Source: Nipponacmea schrenckii
Taxonomy: Eukaryota; Mollusca; Gastropoda; Lottiidae
DNA length: 64,000 bases
Direction: 5' to 3'
NCBI GenBank assembly: GCA_030562195.1
Contig: JAUJPP010000001.1
Coordinates: 12,144,472 to 12,208,471 of the forward strand
The notes beneath the pieces are model-generated. The model saw only the letters and a program-made list of their open reading frames with translations. It was not told where the DNA came from and did no database searches. Within the stretch, counting starts at the first letter, position 1. Each line of letters opens with the position of its first letter. Shown here piece by piece: positions 11,501 through 26,500 of this stretch. A program made the position numbers and the translations under genes.

Positions 11501-14500
11501 ATCTGATTGGACAATAAAACGTTCCTATTTATACCAGCTAATCAAAAGTTAAATACTTTGATTATCCAGCACTAGTATAAACGAGATGCGACATTGAGAG
11601 ACTTGACAACACAATCTATATATAACTTGGTACGGGGATTATCTCGAAATAATTCTTAATAAAAATGCCTAAAAAAAATTACTCTCTTCATAACCCTGTG
11701 CTACCCAAAGTGGTTTGTATTTCCAGGCATGAAGGTGTCTACATTTGGTTAGGAAACTAGTGGTTTAATCTTTGAAATATATTTTTCACTACAATAGGCC
11801 CACTTATATGCACTGCGCGTTCGATATGACCACATTGATTACGGTTGATTCGTCCAATATACGGGTCGGTTCGCCTACATAGATGTTTTCCACACACAAC
11901 TATTAATTTGTAATCTAAGAACTAAGATAACCGACTGTAGTATTCAAGAACTATAGTGTGTCCAATTTTGAAATATCAGTAGCAGGTTAGAGATGTCGCA
12001 AATTGCCTTGGACTTTTGGGTTATTTCGAGTTAAATATTTGTTAACAACTCTCTTGCGTAAGCCGTCATATTAGTTTGACTGCCATAACATAATGTTATT
12101 AAAAGAGAAGTTCAGAATATATAGCTTTTCAACCTTGTGAATCAACGTATATGTACGAATAATCGAATGGTAAAATCCGATTCGATTATTCGCCAAATTA
12201 GCTAAAAATTCTACAAATGGATGAGCTGAGCACAAGACGCCTGACACTGCCGAGGAAATGGCTTCCTACATTAGCCTACGGGAAAACCTAACTGGTCGAA
12301 CGGTCAAATATCGTAACTTGTGAAGAAGTAACAAAACATCATAAAACTATTCAAAATTATTCGTCAATTAATTCTCTCTGCTTGGTTTGGTAGCCATTTT
12401 CAAACCCTAATCAGACGAGAAGTCGTGTGGGAAAATACTTACGCCTGCTTTTACTTGACGTAGGATTTAAGCAACATATTTACGTAAGTAAAATCTTACG
12501 TCTTTTAGTGAAACGCAATTTCAACCTACATATATACTTACGTAAATTCTTATACTTACGTACCTTAGTGAAACGGGGGCCTGGTAGACAACTTTTTTCC
12601 TTGAGAAAGTCATACTTAAAATTGTTTTCAGAAATTCAATCCATGTATACAAATTTATTAAGGTTTGGCTCCAATGAAACAATTACTAGGATATGTGTTT
12701 GCAAAGTGCTGCTCATCCTGCAAGAGCACCTTATACCATACCATATATTTTAAGATTAAATAATAGCCAATATCCATTTGGTAATTTATCAAATATAAAT
12801 TGAAGAATGGTGCAAAGGTAGACTTACTATTCTAATGTAACACCAAATTGTTGTGTTTTTAAAGGTCCAGCTTTCTCTAAAGTAGTAGACTGGTACGGGT
12901 ATTGAGGTTTTAATGCATTCACTCTCTTGGCATCAAACCTAGAGAAAACACGATCCAAAAAAAAGAATTTAAGTCAAAAGCTTTACAATTTAAATTATTT
13001 TTCATTATGTCATTTTCAATTAATCTTAGAACTTTCTCTGCCATCTATTACCTGAATTTGGCTGTATATTGTTAGAGGAAAACTTCATACCTTCATTCGT
13101 AAATACTAACAGGGAAAAAATTTCTGTGTTGCCTCCCTTTTTACTAATACAGGTATTCAAGTTGAAAATTTCTACATAAGACTTTGTATATGGTAGTAGT
13201 TTCTATCACTGACAAAACTAGGGCTTTGGTACTCACACTTTTTGCAATTTCCCAGTCATACCACTGATGCTCTAAGGGAGAAATCAAGAGAAATTTCTCA
13301 AAAATAAAGAGTATAGCCATATGAAATCTATACTTACTCTAAAACAGGTAGAGGAACAGTAAGCTGGTCAAAATGTAGATGGTTTTTTAACTCCACTAAA
13401 TAATCCACATACATGACTTTCTTACCAAATTTAGCACTTAATATAGGTTTAAATATATTCCACAATATCTTTATAAAATTTGTAGGATGGACTAGATACA
13501 GAGCCTTTAAATTCTTTTTATATCTGAAAAAAAAAACATAATCTTGTATACAGAATGGCTTAAGTATGCAAAAAGCATTGTTCTTTTTTACAAAACCATA
13601 ACATACAAATGGCAATTATAAAATTGATGGTGGTTTGGCCATATTGAATGGTTATAGCAACTAACATTTTTTCAATCATTTTTTCTCATTGTATTCACCA
13701 ATATACTTCCTAACTTACTTCCAATCAATCAAAAGCTTTATAAGCTTGTATTTACCAAGATAACTTACTTCCAATCAAAAGCTGTATAAGCTTGTATTTA
13801 CCAAGGTAACTTTTTTCCTATCAAAAGATTTATAAGCTGTATTAAGTCAGATAACTTACTTCCTATTTAAAGCTTTATAAGCTTGAATTAACCAAGATAA
13901 CTTACTTTCTATCAAAAGATTTATAAGCTGTATTAACCAAGATAATTCACTACCTATCAAAAGCTTAATAAGCTTGAATTAACCAAGATAACTTACTTCC
14001 TATCAAAAGCTTTATAAGCTTGAATTAACCAGGATAACTTACTTCCTATCAAAGGCTTTATAAGCTTGAATTAGCCAGGATAACTTACTTTCTATCAAAA
14101 GATTTATAAGCTTGAATTAACCAAGATAACTTACTTCCTATCAAAAGCTTTATAAGCTTGAATTAGCCAGGATAACTTACTTCCTATCAAAATATTTATA
14201 AGCTTGAATTAACCAAGATAACTTACTCCCTATCAAAAGCTATATAAGCTTGAATTAACCAGGTTAACTTACTTCCTATCAAAAGATTTATAAGCTTGAA
14301 TTAACCAGGATAACTTACTTCCTATCAAAAGCTTTATAAGCTTGAATTAACCAAGATAACTTACTTCCTATCAAAAGCTTTATAAGCTTGTATTTACCAA
14401 GATAACTTACTTCCTATCAAAAGCTGTATAAGCTTGTATTTACCAAGATAACCTAGTTTCAACCAAAAGCTTTATAAGCTTGAATTAACCAAGATAACTT

Positions 14501-17500
14501 ACTTCCTATCAAAATATTTATAAGCTTGAATTAACCAAGATAACTTACTTCCTATCAAAAGCTATATAAGCTTGAATTAACCAGGATAACTTACTTCCTA
14601 TCAAAAGATTTATAAGCTTGAATTAACCAGGATAACTTACTTCCTATCAAAAGCTTTATAAGTTTGAATTAACCAAGATAACTTACTTCCTATCAAAAGC
14701 TTTTTAAGCTTGAATAAACCAAGATAACTTACTTTCTATCAAAAGCTTTATAAGCTTGAATTAACCAAGATAACTTTGGTTTATTACTACTCCGTAAACC
14801 ATAATGAAAATAAACTAAAACATAATCTTCTTCAACATATTTATCTAATGTGTGTTTAATATATCTGAAAATATGAAACAAAAATAAATATCAAATAGCT
14901 AATAATACTGATTGTCTGAAGGCCAATTTTGAAATAGCTGTCCTGCTGAGGAATATATATCAGAAAATCTAGGGAGTAAGTATAAAATGAGCTCTAGATA
15001 ATTGAGATTTAAATCTAGGGAGTACACAAAAAGATCTGTTAACCTAACATATTTAACTCGCAAGATAATTCTTAGCCATTGTATTTTTCAACTGCTTTGG
15101 TTCTTTACCATAATTCAAAGAAAAGCCGTAAGACAATGAGCTGCCAAAATATAATTATTCATATAGAAAATGAGCTGATATCAGTAAAATTTAGAAGTCG
15201 TAAAATTTCAATATTTTATACTCACTCTAACAATCTCTGGTGATCGAAGTTTTTATTGGACGGTAATTTACATGATGAAAATACTATCACTTTTCTACCA
15301 AATAAATCATCACCTATACACATAAAAAAAAAAAACAGTAAATGTACTTCATTTTGACTCAATAACACTTGAGAATAAATATTATTATCATATCCTGTTA
15401 CATAGCTCTTAACAGAATGAAAGGAACTGTAGTGTATTCATAACATAAATTTAAAACTATTTTCAAAATCGCCTGAATTTAATTTCAATCAACATTAACA
15501 CTTTTCAGAATCTCAATCTGAGATCCATTTCATACAAGAAGCAAATGAACAGTACAAAAGTGACTTATCATAAAGACAGAGATAACAAGGCATACAAATC
15601 TAAATCTCAATTAAGACTACCGCATCCCTTTACAGACGATTATTGCCCTGGAGAAAAAGTCATTATATTCATCACAAATGTTCACTGCCATCGATATTCC
15701 ACAGCACTTACCTGCAACCTCAATAATTCCATATCTTTCTACATCATAGAACTCACTTACAGTTTCTTCATCCTGCAAAGCATTAATAGACATTTTCATG
15801 TAAAAATATAACAAGTAACAGTACTATTACAACATCAAATTGAAGATATTTAAATATTTGTTTTATAGAGCTAAGTTTCTACTATTTGTAACACTTCCAG
15901 ACTTCAGAAATGTAATGAACTCCCTAAAAGCCTACACTGCCCTTACTTCCACAAGTGTTCTTTTTATCAATTGCAGATGAACCCAATGTCTGATTTTCAT
16001 TCTGAAAGGTACTATGTATAGCTGGATCAGCTTGTTAAATAAATATTAAAATTACTCTTTTGGATTTAAATAAAACCTACTTTTACCTTCAACAAAGCCA
16101 TTTTATTTCACTTTACTATAGGGAAATTTGATAATAGAAAATTTTCCAATTCAGGTACAATAGTATACTCAAAGGAAGTCAAGTCTTTTACATGAATGAA
16201 TGAAACTCGGCCTATGATATTTTAAAAAAGGTCATTGCTTCAAACATTTGACATGAATGACCTTTAAAGGAAATATTGATGTCTGTTATCACATGATGAT
16301 CTGATTATTGAACAAACGAATCCAATAAGGGAATAAATTTAAAGGGATTATAAAGAGGTTATTCTTATTTTTCAAGTCTATCCTGGACACATTTCAATTT
16401 CCAGTCCTACATCTAAGGTTCCGAAAATTTTATTAAAATTAAATGGTTGATGATGTTACTAATTGCAAAATATAATTCCATAGTGATAAGTGATGTTATT
16501 TAAGTTGCAGGATAAGAGATGTCTAATTGAAAATCGAAATGGTGCAATTTGATTTAATCAATTAACTATACACATAAATGTTTTAGAAAACCTCTTCACA
16601 AGCCCTTTAATAGATACAATAGTCTTTAAACATTTGCTAAATGGAAGTATTTGATAGCACTCTAATTAGCACTTTGCACCACTTTAAACTTCAAAATCCA
16701 AGTTTTTACCTATTCAACAAAACAAAGAAAGGTTTTGATTGTTGTATTGCCATGTCATTGAGTTTTCTAGTCGAGATATTGTGATAAATCAATACTTATT
16801 AAAAGAATCACAAGCTATTACAAACAGCCTTTAATACCGTGACTTCATAAGCCAATTTTTTCTATCACAAAAGTATGTAAAGGCAGTGATTTGATTGGAT
16901 TGTATGCTAGCAAATACAGAAAATCAAAACCCTGAACAGAAGCAGTGCATACACCCGGGTATTTGAGATTTATGATTGACTGTCAGCATACAATCCAATC
17001 AAATAGTAGCATAAACTTCAGCAATTGTCAAATACCCGATGTAGAAGTTACCCAATCACATTGAAGCTCTAGTTATATTATCTGGTCATTGAGAAGCCTA
17101 ATATCAAATACATACTGGAGTGGTTCCTAATTCTTTTTCAAAATCTTCATCAATCAAACCATCAGGTGTTATTGCACCACTTCTAAAAGCACCACCTTCT
17201 GTTTCTTTAGCTAATTCTGTAAACAAAACAAATCTCTATAATCAATCTACTGTCCTATGCTCTTTTTTTATTTATTTTGTTTTCAAAATTGTAATGTAAT
17301 TTTAAATTTAAAACAGTTAATCATAAAAGCAATATAAGCATCTAATATTTCTAGTAAAATAAAAAAAATCTCATTGGCAGTCATAGACAAAAAATATTAC
17401 TCAAGAGCTAAATAGCTAAATAGAAAATTTTAGAAATGCATTTCAGTGTCAAAATAATGTAGCTATCTGTACCCCTTAGACATTTAGACATTAAAATAAA

Positions 17501-20500
17501 CTATAGTAACTACAATGATGGTATACAGTAAAGATATTGGTCTTGTCCCAATTGTTAAAATCATGATTAGTTATAACAGTGTTAATATATATACAGAAAA
17601 GGTTGAATAACATAGCGAAATCATTTTAATTTCAGTTAGAGCATAATGACATAGACAGACTGCAGAAGAAATAAAAGTTTTTCAATAATTGCTTATTTCC
17701 AAGCAAATAGCTTTTATCATTCTAGTGCATTAGTGTATATACACGATACAATTTCACAAACAAATCAATATAATTTTAAATCAATCCAGGTTGATTATTC
17801 ATTCTTCAGACATCTTATCGGTATCTTATCTATATTATGCTACAAGCACAAGCCTGAAATAGTTTCATCAAAAGCAGTCTATGACAACATATCATCCTTC
17901 GACTCAATGAACCTTTTGAAACCATGGAATTCTAAATAATTTCTCATCAAAATTGAGAAGAATAATCAAATGTATTAATATATTGTGTTAGTCAAGAAAT
18001 ATATTTCAACCAAAGTCATGAATTTAAAATGATATGAGTAGTTTAATTTCATTCCATTCTGAAATTCCGAAAGTTTGTCATCTCACCTGAATAGGTTTGA
18101 GCCATTTTGCATAAAAGCAGACCAATAATGTGAAATTTTGATCATAGATTCAATATGCTACACATAATGAATGATTAGTCTTGTCCCATTTAGTTAGTCA
18201 TGCATAATATACTGTGCTTTGCCTAGTTTAGAACTGTCTTAAATAGGTAAATCAGATGTTACATAAAATCAGAATGTTCCATCAAAATGTTAATTTAAGA
18301 AAATACCAGTATAATAATTAGAATTGTTCATGAGGATTAGTATGCCAATGATTATTAGTGTAAATAATGGTTCTACAAAGTTTATCATTGCTGGAAGCAC
18401 GATGGGCAATATTTGTTAATAGCAATAAGTAATAATAATAAATAGTAGAATAGTAGATAGAATATAGTGGAAGGTTTTAGTAACTAATACTAACTATACA
18501 ATGTTAGGTTGATGATATCGGTCCCTAATTAGTGTTATAAATGACAGTCTATCATCAAATTAGTAAGTCAACTATAAGTGTCATATTAAAATATGTCAAA
18601 AAAACACAAGAAAGTAAATTGTACACTTGAAAGAAAGGAAGATGATTTCCAATGATATATATTGATGACTTTTTACAATGATATAAATAATTTGATAACT
18701 CCTCCCGTGATGTAAATAAATTGATGACTGATCTTATGGTGCAAACGATATGACTTTTTCCAATGATGTTAAATGTTTTATGACTTTATCCAATGATATA
18801 AATAAATTATTGACCTTATCAAATGATCCAATGGTATAAATAATCTAATGACTTTATCCAATGATGTAAATAACATGATGACTGATTCAATGGTGTAAAT
18901 CATTTAATGACTCTATCAAATGATTTAAATAAATTGATGACAGATCCAATGATGTAAATGATTTTATGACTTTTTCGAATGATGTAAATAACATGATGAC
19001 TGATTCAATGGTGTAAATCATTTAATGACTCTATCAAATGATTTAAATAAATTGATGATTGATCCAATGATGTAAATGAAATTATGACTTTTTCGAATGA
19101 TGTAAATAACATGATGCCAGATCCAAGGGTGTAAATTATTTCATGACTTTAGCCAATGATGAAAATAATTTGATGACTTTATCCAATGATGAAAATAATT
19201 TGATGACTTTATCCAATGATGAAAATAATTTGATGACTTTATCCAATGATGTAAATAATTTGATGCCTGATCCAACAGTGTTAATTATTTTATGACTTTA
19301 TCCAATGATGTAAATAATGTAACAAAACTGTGGAAATAAATATTTTTTTTGGTCATTTCCCAAACCAACTTATAATTTTAGATTATTTAAATGGTAATTT
19401 GTCTTTACTGTTATGAAGTTATTGCTTTTAAGACAAGATGTTGAAGTGTTCTTAAAGGACAGATTATAAAAGTGAGAAAAGTCAAGTCTAAACAGTAATC
19501 TACAGTAAACAGTGAGGGTTAGTTTAGATAATACTCTCAAACATCTCTACAAACTTAGTGATTACAATAAATAAACACTAACACTATCAGTCAAATACAC
19601 TTCAATATTAGTACAGACAATTCCAGATGCAGCAGAAATTAGCTGTTTGCTGAAACTCCTTTGCTGATGAAGGGGAAGAAGAGGTCCTAAAGAGATTTTA
19701 AATAGGTTCTCTACAAATGTGTATCGGGAACACTGATAAAATTGATTTGAAGCACATTTTGCAATAGCAATGTCATCAAAGGTTTAGTTTTAGTGGAATC
19801 GCAGGAACAACGTTTCATTGAATATAAAATATATTCTATCAGTGTCATAGATACATATAGATACATTAAAATAGATACATTAAAAGTTTAGAAATCCTTC
19901 ACAATCCCTTAAAGATCTTCCATACATTTATACAGTAATAAATATTCTACCTGGAAATTTCATGCTTGACTTATTCTATATAGGCACAGGCTTGATGATA
20001 TTAAACTAGGCATGCCATATAAATTATGTATCTGGATTGTTTCCTTAGTCAGTTTAAAGGGATGTGAACTAAAAAATCAGAATTAAGGGTAACTGTATCA
20101 CAAATTGGAAAGTCTCATCACATTTATAATCATTTCCTAATGTGTATTACACTAAAGATTTGAATATAAATGAATTCAACCTGATTGCCTAAGCAAAGAC
20201 AATTTGACTATTAACTTGAGGACTACATCCCTTTAAGTTTGACAATTCTACATATAACAGTGTGTGTAAGTTAATGCATGCTTTTAGGCTATTCATTATT
20301 CAATCAATATTTAAATTAGTATATGACTAATACTTGTTAATTAATATATTAATCTAATTAATGTGGTTATTTATCATTTAAATACCTTTATCATCAAACA
20401 AAATTCCTTAAAAATAAAAATACAACAAATACACATTAATACAATAATTATGATATAGTCAAGATGCAAGCTAATCCATAGGCAGAAACATTCGTGAATA

Positions 20501-23500
20501 AAATCTCCAACCATCATATAGTGAACACTGATGGCAAATTCTATTGGTGATTCTAGTGTTAGCTGGTGATGAGAACACAGTATAAGTATGATAAAAAGAT
20601 CTAGCAATTACAAAAGGCTTGATGAGACAACTGTCACAATTGATTCTGTTTTAAAAACAAAAGAAGGAAGCAAAAAGAAAGAAGAAGATAGCATATGACA
20701 AAAGTAGAAGATGACGAAGGCAAAGATGGTAAAAATAAAGGGAAAAGATGGGAAAATAATAGAGAAGAAAAGATAAAATAGAAAGATAAAGGCAAAAAAT
20801 TGCTAAAAAGAAGAAACCAAAAAATAAAGGAAGAAGATAGAAAAAGAGAAAGAAAGAGGAAAGCAAAAGATAAAGAAGAAGATAGCATGAGATAAAGGTA
20901 GAAGATGGTAAAAGATAAAAAAGAAGATAGCATAAGATAAATGTAGAAGATGGTAAAAGATAAAAAAGAAGATAGCAAAAGAGAATGGTAGAAGATAGCA
21001 TAAGATAATGGTGGGATAACATGACAAAAGAATGATAAAAAAAAGAGAGAAAATGGCAAAAGACTGAATAATTAATAAAATTTGACAACTTGTCTTTACA
21101 ATTTTCAATTACGACATTAATTTGAATTTTTTACCGACATTCATTTCTCACACTCACATCTCACATCATAACTAATCTGTTACTAGGCAACACAAAATTA
21201 AAAAAATGATAACATTTCAAACTTGTTTATAGAATCAAATCTAAGGCCATTTCTTTTCACAAGAGTCATTCATGAATCTAAAATTTTCCACACAATCACT
21301 ATAGCACGAAACATTCAGCATAAATTTATCAAGAAGAATTTTAATGCAAATAGATGAATCCTATTCATATATAATATAGATCATCTGAAAGCCTGACTAA
21401 GGGACCACAGTGTATGATCACTATCATAGCAACTAAGGGCACACCATTTAAAGATATTGTAAAAGAGGTTTTCTTAATATTTCATGTGTATCACTGATAG
21501 ACACCGGGGAAACTGATAGAATCAACTTGCACCATTCCAATTTTTAATAAGACATCTGCGGTTCCTGCAATTTCACTAGAACTAAGTGTTAAATGATGTT
21601 TCTCTCTGCTTCTTAGAAAACCTCCTAACATTGCCTTTTTTAACATCAGCAATAAAATGCGATATTGGCAATTATGTGTTAATTTGCCCTAATAGAATTG
21701 AACAAAGTGAAAAATGTCTCCTTAAAAAATCCTCTTTGATGCTATTTTTTTCATAATATTAAATCAGATTGACAATGTGAATTGGAAGTCTCCTAGCCTA
21801 AAGACATAACTTGATATGTGCTTGAAAAAAAGTAATGATATAACTTTAAAGATATCTTTCTATCAGAGACTGGACAATTTCCAATATTTCTAAGATTAAT
21901 GAAGCAGTAAATGACAATATCAATCACAATATGTCTGATTATCTGGACAACATGCCTTGTCATGAAATTTCAATTATTACTGAATAAAAGATCCATTATA
22001 TTTGCAAGAAAAAAATTCCAGTGAATCATGCATTGTTTAAATAGAATAAATTCCTGGAATTCCATTGTTTCAGACAACAGTCCTGTTAATCAATATATTG
22101 ACCAATGAATAGACAGATTTTAACAGCTATTAAAGGGATTATAATGTTTTTCAGTGGATAAAATATATTTTCAGTCCAAATAAGCATTTTCCAAGCCGAA
22201 ACTTTCTGGATCTGAAAACTGAAAAAGAAATCAAAATTCTACACTAAAGTTGACTAAAGCTCTACCGAAACAAGTAACGATTAGTTGGAAATTATGATAT
22301 GTTATGTATCATTTATGCCATTAGGCTCATTCTCTAAGTTTTAAATTTGGAAGATGAGACTATCGTCTTTGTTTGAAAATTTGGTATCACTTGTATATCA
22401 TATATTTCAACTTTACAGACAACTGTTATCATCAAGAAGTATAAATTGGAAACCCATAAATTGCAACTTGAATACACTGTATCCACTGAAGTCAATGAAC
22501 AAAATATTTAGTTATCTTTTTAACAGCATTCAATGTAAATATCATACACAATTGTTAATCTAGAAATATTTAATTTTATTCAGTTTTGAAAGAACTACAT
22601 GCTGATGCTGCTATGTCTAAGCCTATGTTCACATTACATAACATTTTGTAAATATCTCAGGAACATTCTTCTAGAAAACATCAATTTGCTTGATATGAAT
22701 ATTTTTCACTGTAATTATATATATGGTATAAGCTGCTGGTCTAAGTACCGTGGAGTATTGACAAATACAACAGAAAAATTTTTTGATTCACCCACAACAT
22801 TTGAACACAGAATTCTATTCACCAAAGTGATTAAACTCGCTTGTGAAATAATTATGAATTTGGTGCAGTGGCAATAAAAAAGCATGTTTCAAATAAATAA
22901 ATTCAATTAAAGATGCTGGCATTTCATCAAGCACGAATTATAATTGAATCAGGAATTCAAGTATTTAAAACTTAAAAGAATTATGTATGAGAAGTTTGGA
23001 TAATACTACTTGTCATAAACTACACAACATTTGTCAGCATGAACATATTGAGACATTTTCCTAAAAGAAAATATTAGCCAAGACAATAAGGGCAGCCATT
23101 TTGTTAAAGAGACATTCCTGTTAATTTAACGCTATTATCAATTGAGACTAACACAGCATTCCAATCACCTTACCAAAATCCCACGGCCGTATTTTATATG
23201 CTGGATAATCAGGGTAATCATCTAGATCTAATAAAAGCAAGATAAATATCAGACAAAAATAAAATAAAAAGCCTGCTGAAGTATTGAAGTGGCATATTGT
23301 GAAAAATGAACAAAATAACTTGGATAACAATTACTTTAAAGGGACAGATTCACCTTTTTGGGGCCTGATTTGGGTTTTGAATACATGTAAATAGTCTTCG
23401 TAAGTACAAAGGGTGTATAATCCCCTTGGAAAATACCTCCCCCTAAGAATTTTACTTTCTATATGTTTGTCTTGATTATAAAAAAAATTGAAGGAATCAC

Positions 23501-26500
23501 TGCTTGGCCTAGCTAAACAATTTTCAGCTTCTTAGACAAAGATATGATTGGTCAATAGAAGAATGGCAAGAATCTGTCCCTTTAAAAACATTGTAATTGT
23601 TCTGTTCATGAGTAATTGTTAATTAAAATTATTCGGAAGCTTTATTTCAATTTCAAGCTTGCAAAGCTTTAACAGATAAATGCTAGCTTAAAACAAAGGT
23701 CTGCGCCTGCAATATCAAAAGTAATTGAAAATTAACCCTTTCAACCCTATAAGCCGGTATACCGGCTTATCCTTATATGAAATATACCCGATGAGCCAGT
23801 AAACCGGCTGTTGTCAAGTGACGTCATACAACGTTAACGTCATACAAATTAAGAAATATTGCTTGGATCTCAGGGTATATGACGTTCTATCTAAATTACA
23901 CTCAGGGTTCAAAGGGTTAATACAATAATTTGGATAATAATTACTTTAGAATGACTTGATGATGATTTGGTCATTTTTATCTTCATAAATTACAATAGTA
24001 TAAAAGTATTTCTTTCAGGTTCTAAGCTTATTGAAATTTTAAGCTTGTATTTCTTTATAACAATGTGAAACTGTTAGCTAAATAATTAACTCTGTTATTT
24101 GGATAACAATTACTTGGGCTTGATGCTTAAGTTATTATAATATTAATATTACAATATAAAATTCAGAAATATAACTTATTAATTGTTGAGTCAATAGTAA
24201 GCTCATTTGAATTTTAAGCTTGAACTGCTTACTGAAAATATAAGCTCAAAATGAAACCTGTAGCTGAAAGAGCTGAAACTCATAACCATCAAGACTCAAG
24301 TTTTTTCTTTATGAGAACTGTGGTTTGGTTTATAAAAGTTTTGATTTGATGTTTCAGCCTACACAAACCATTAAAACTCAAAATGGCTGAACACATAATA
24401 ATTGACCAATTGTATAAATCAAATCATATTATATAAGATACAACAAAAGTTAGTACAGTAAATACTTTTAACACAGTACATTGCATATTTTAGTGATAAA
24501 TCAATGTAATATGTCACACATATCAATATGCAATTCAGCATGAAATATAATATCATACATGTAAAAGCTCTAAGCTAAATGGTGTTATGATGTTATGATG
24601 ATCCTCTTAAAGGCATTAAAGAGGTTTTCTGAATTGTTTATGTGTATCACTGATTCTGATAGTATCAATTTGCACCATTCCAATTTCACTGCAACTCAAT
24701 GTTTGATGACGTCACGAATTGCAAAGGGCCTCATGTGATACAAGCATAATCGACAACGAATCTAACATGTGACTTAGAATTTGGAATAGTTCAAATTGAT
24801 CAGTGACCCTGATAAACATAAATAGTGTAGAAATTAAACCTTTTTACAATCCCTTTAAACATTAATATTCAGTTTAATATCTAGACCTATGTTTGATTAA
24901 TCATCAATCATATTTGTAGAGATGATAAAATACACACCAATGAGATGGAGTATAGGAGATACAGTGGACAGATATTCTTTGCATCTCATTAAATCATTTC
25001 TTCATCTTATAACAACAGTTATCTTATGGCAAACTTATTTCTGTGTGATTATTTTTTTAGAAAGTTAGAGGCTCATTTCTCCCAGATGCTGCCAATGCTA
25101 ACAGATGTTAATATGAAATGAAAAGAGCTTTACATCCACTAATGGGCTAATGCCAGGACAACCGCATTAGCCTACTCTTTTTGAGATTTCAAACTGTAAA
25201 GGGATCACAGCCTTTAGAACACATTTCCTCAATTTGTTGTCCCAGCTGTACGACTTGATGTATTTTCAATATCAGTAGTTGTTGAAAACCCAGTTGCTTT
25301 CTAAGGTAGCCAGTCTAGATCAATTTTAATAATGTCTTTGTGACTATTGTCTACCAAACCTTTGAACATTTTCCATTACAAAAATGACAAAGGATCTCTT
25401 GATAATAAAAGAAATTATTCTCAGAGTCAAGTCAGACAAATTTCACAGCCAATGAACATGTAACTGACATGTCTATCATTTCACTACATGATACAAATAT
25501 GTTATTGAACAATGAGAAAATCAAACTGATCTGATCAGAGTGACTTGACATCACATTGTAATCAATATTATCTATAACTCTGTAGAATATTCTTTAATTT
25601 GAATATAAAACAGGGCTTGTGTTGTGAAGAGTCTAATTGCAACAGGATTTTATACCTTAACTGCAAGAGTCACCTTTGAAAATACAGCAATTTGATTGGC
25701 TGTATTCGCCAGTTTACAATCCAATTAGAGCTCTCAACAGAACGTCTTTAAACAAAATTCCACGATGTTTACAGTCTTTCTGTCTGGGGCTCTGATTGGC
25801 TGCATTCCCTTGTGGTCAATCCAATAAAAAAATTGCATTCCATTTGATATAACACAGATGACTAGCATAGTCAAGGTATAAGAAGAAGTTCTTAATATTG
25901 TGAAGATGATCATTGCTGGCTTTAATACACCTTGTGCTCTGATGAGCTGTCAGTTACCTGTTTCATATTTTTTTTTTTTCAAATATTAAATCTAAATGTT
26001 AAAATGATTAATTGGAATCTGCAACAATCCACCATCCAGATTATGCTGTTGCTTTTTTTTTTTATATATATATATAAAAGTACAAATATACTCAATAAAA
26101 TGGAAGGCTATGACAACAAAAATTTATTGAACAAATTTTAGTAACTCAAATTGTGTCACATGATATTGTGTCTTTGTATTGGGATATGATTCAACAGGAA
26201 GTTTATTTCAATAAAAGATTACATCTTTTCTTTAGATCTTTTCAATATGATGTTTGCAGAAAAAGCCAAAGATTTATAAACATACTTTTTTTTTTAACTT
26301 TTTTAACCATGCATTTGTTTATTAAGCATTATGTTATGATATATTCCAGCCCAAACTACATGTAATAATTCTTTTATCAATTTATTGAAGAAAAAAAATG
26401 GCCACACCTAATATCATACTATACTATAGCTTTTATATCATTTTTAAATCACAGTTCTTAATTGGAACATACAATTAAATACTGTCTGCATATGAATCTT

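Larger units (their letters stand above)
17217..23173 (-). other. ARHGAP1 intron, repeat-rich
   Basis: A 6 kb intron between exons 23174-23227 and 17116-17216. It has no supported exons. It holds a 30-bp minisatellite, a purine-rich array and several MITEs, each listed separately. Confidence 0.7.

Noticed and set aside
13712..14778. CRISPR-like regular repeats
   Set aside because: Pure tandem copies without unique spacers, in an animal intron; the same applies to the other arrays.
14733..14790. An earlier ARHGAP1 exon end with donor GTTATC (after ..SSNKPK)
   Set aside because: It would drop the conserved LSWL..AY..FDRK segment; the GTAAGT 46 nt further on keeps frame and homology.
20634..21108. 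Overlapping minus-strand open frames of 101-145 codons, hydrophobic
   Set aside because: They are the pyrimidine-rich complement of a GA repeat; Phe/Leu/Ser/Tyr-only text, no family resemblance, three frames open at once.
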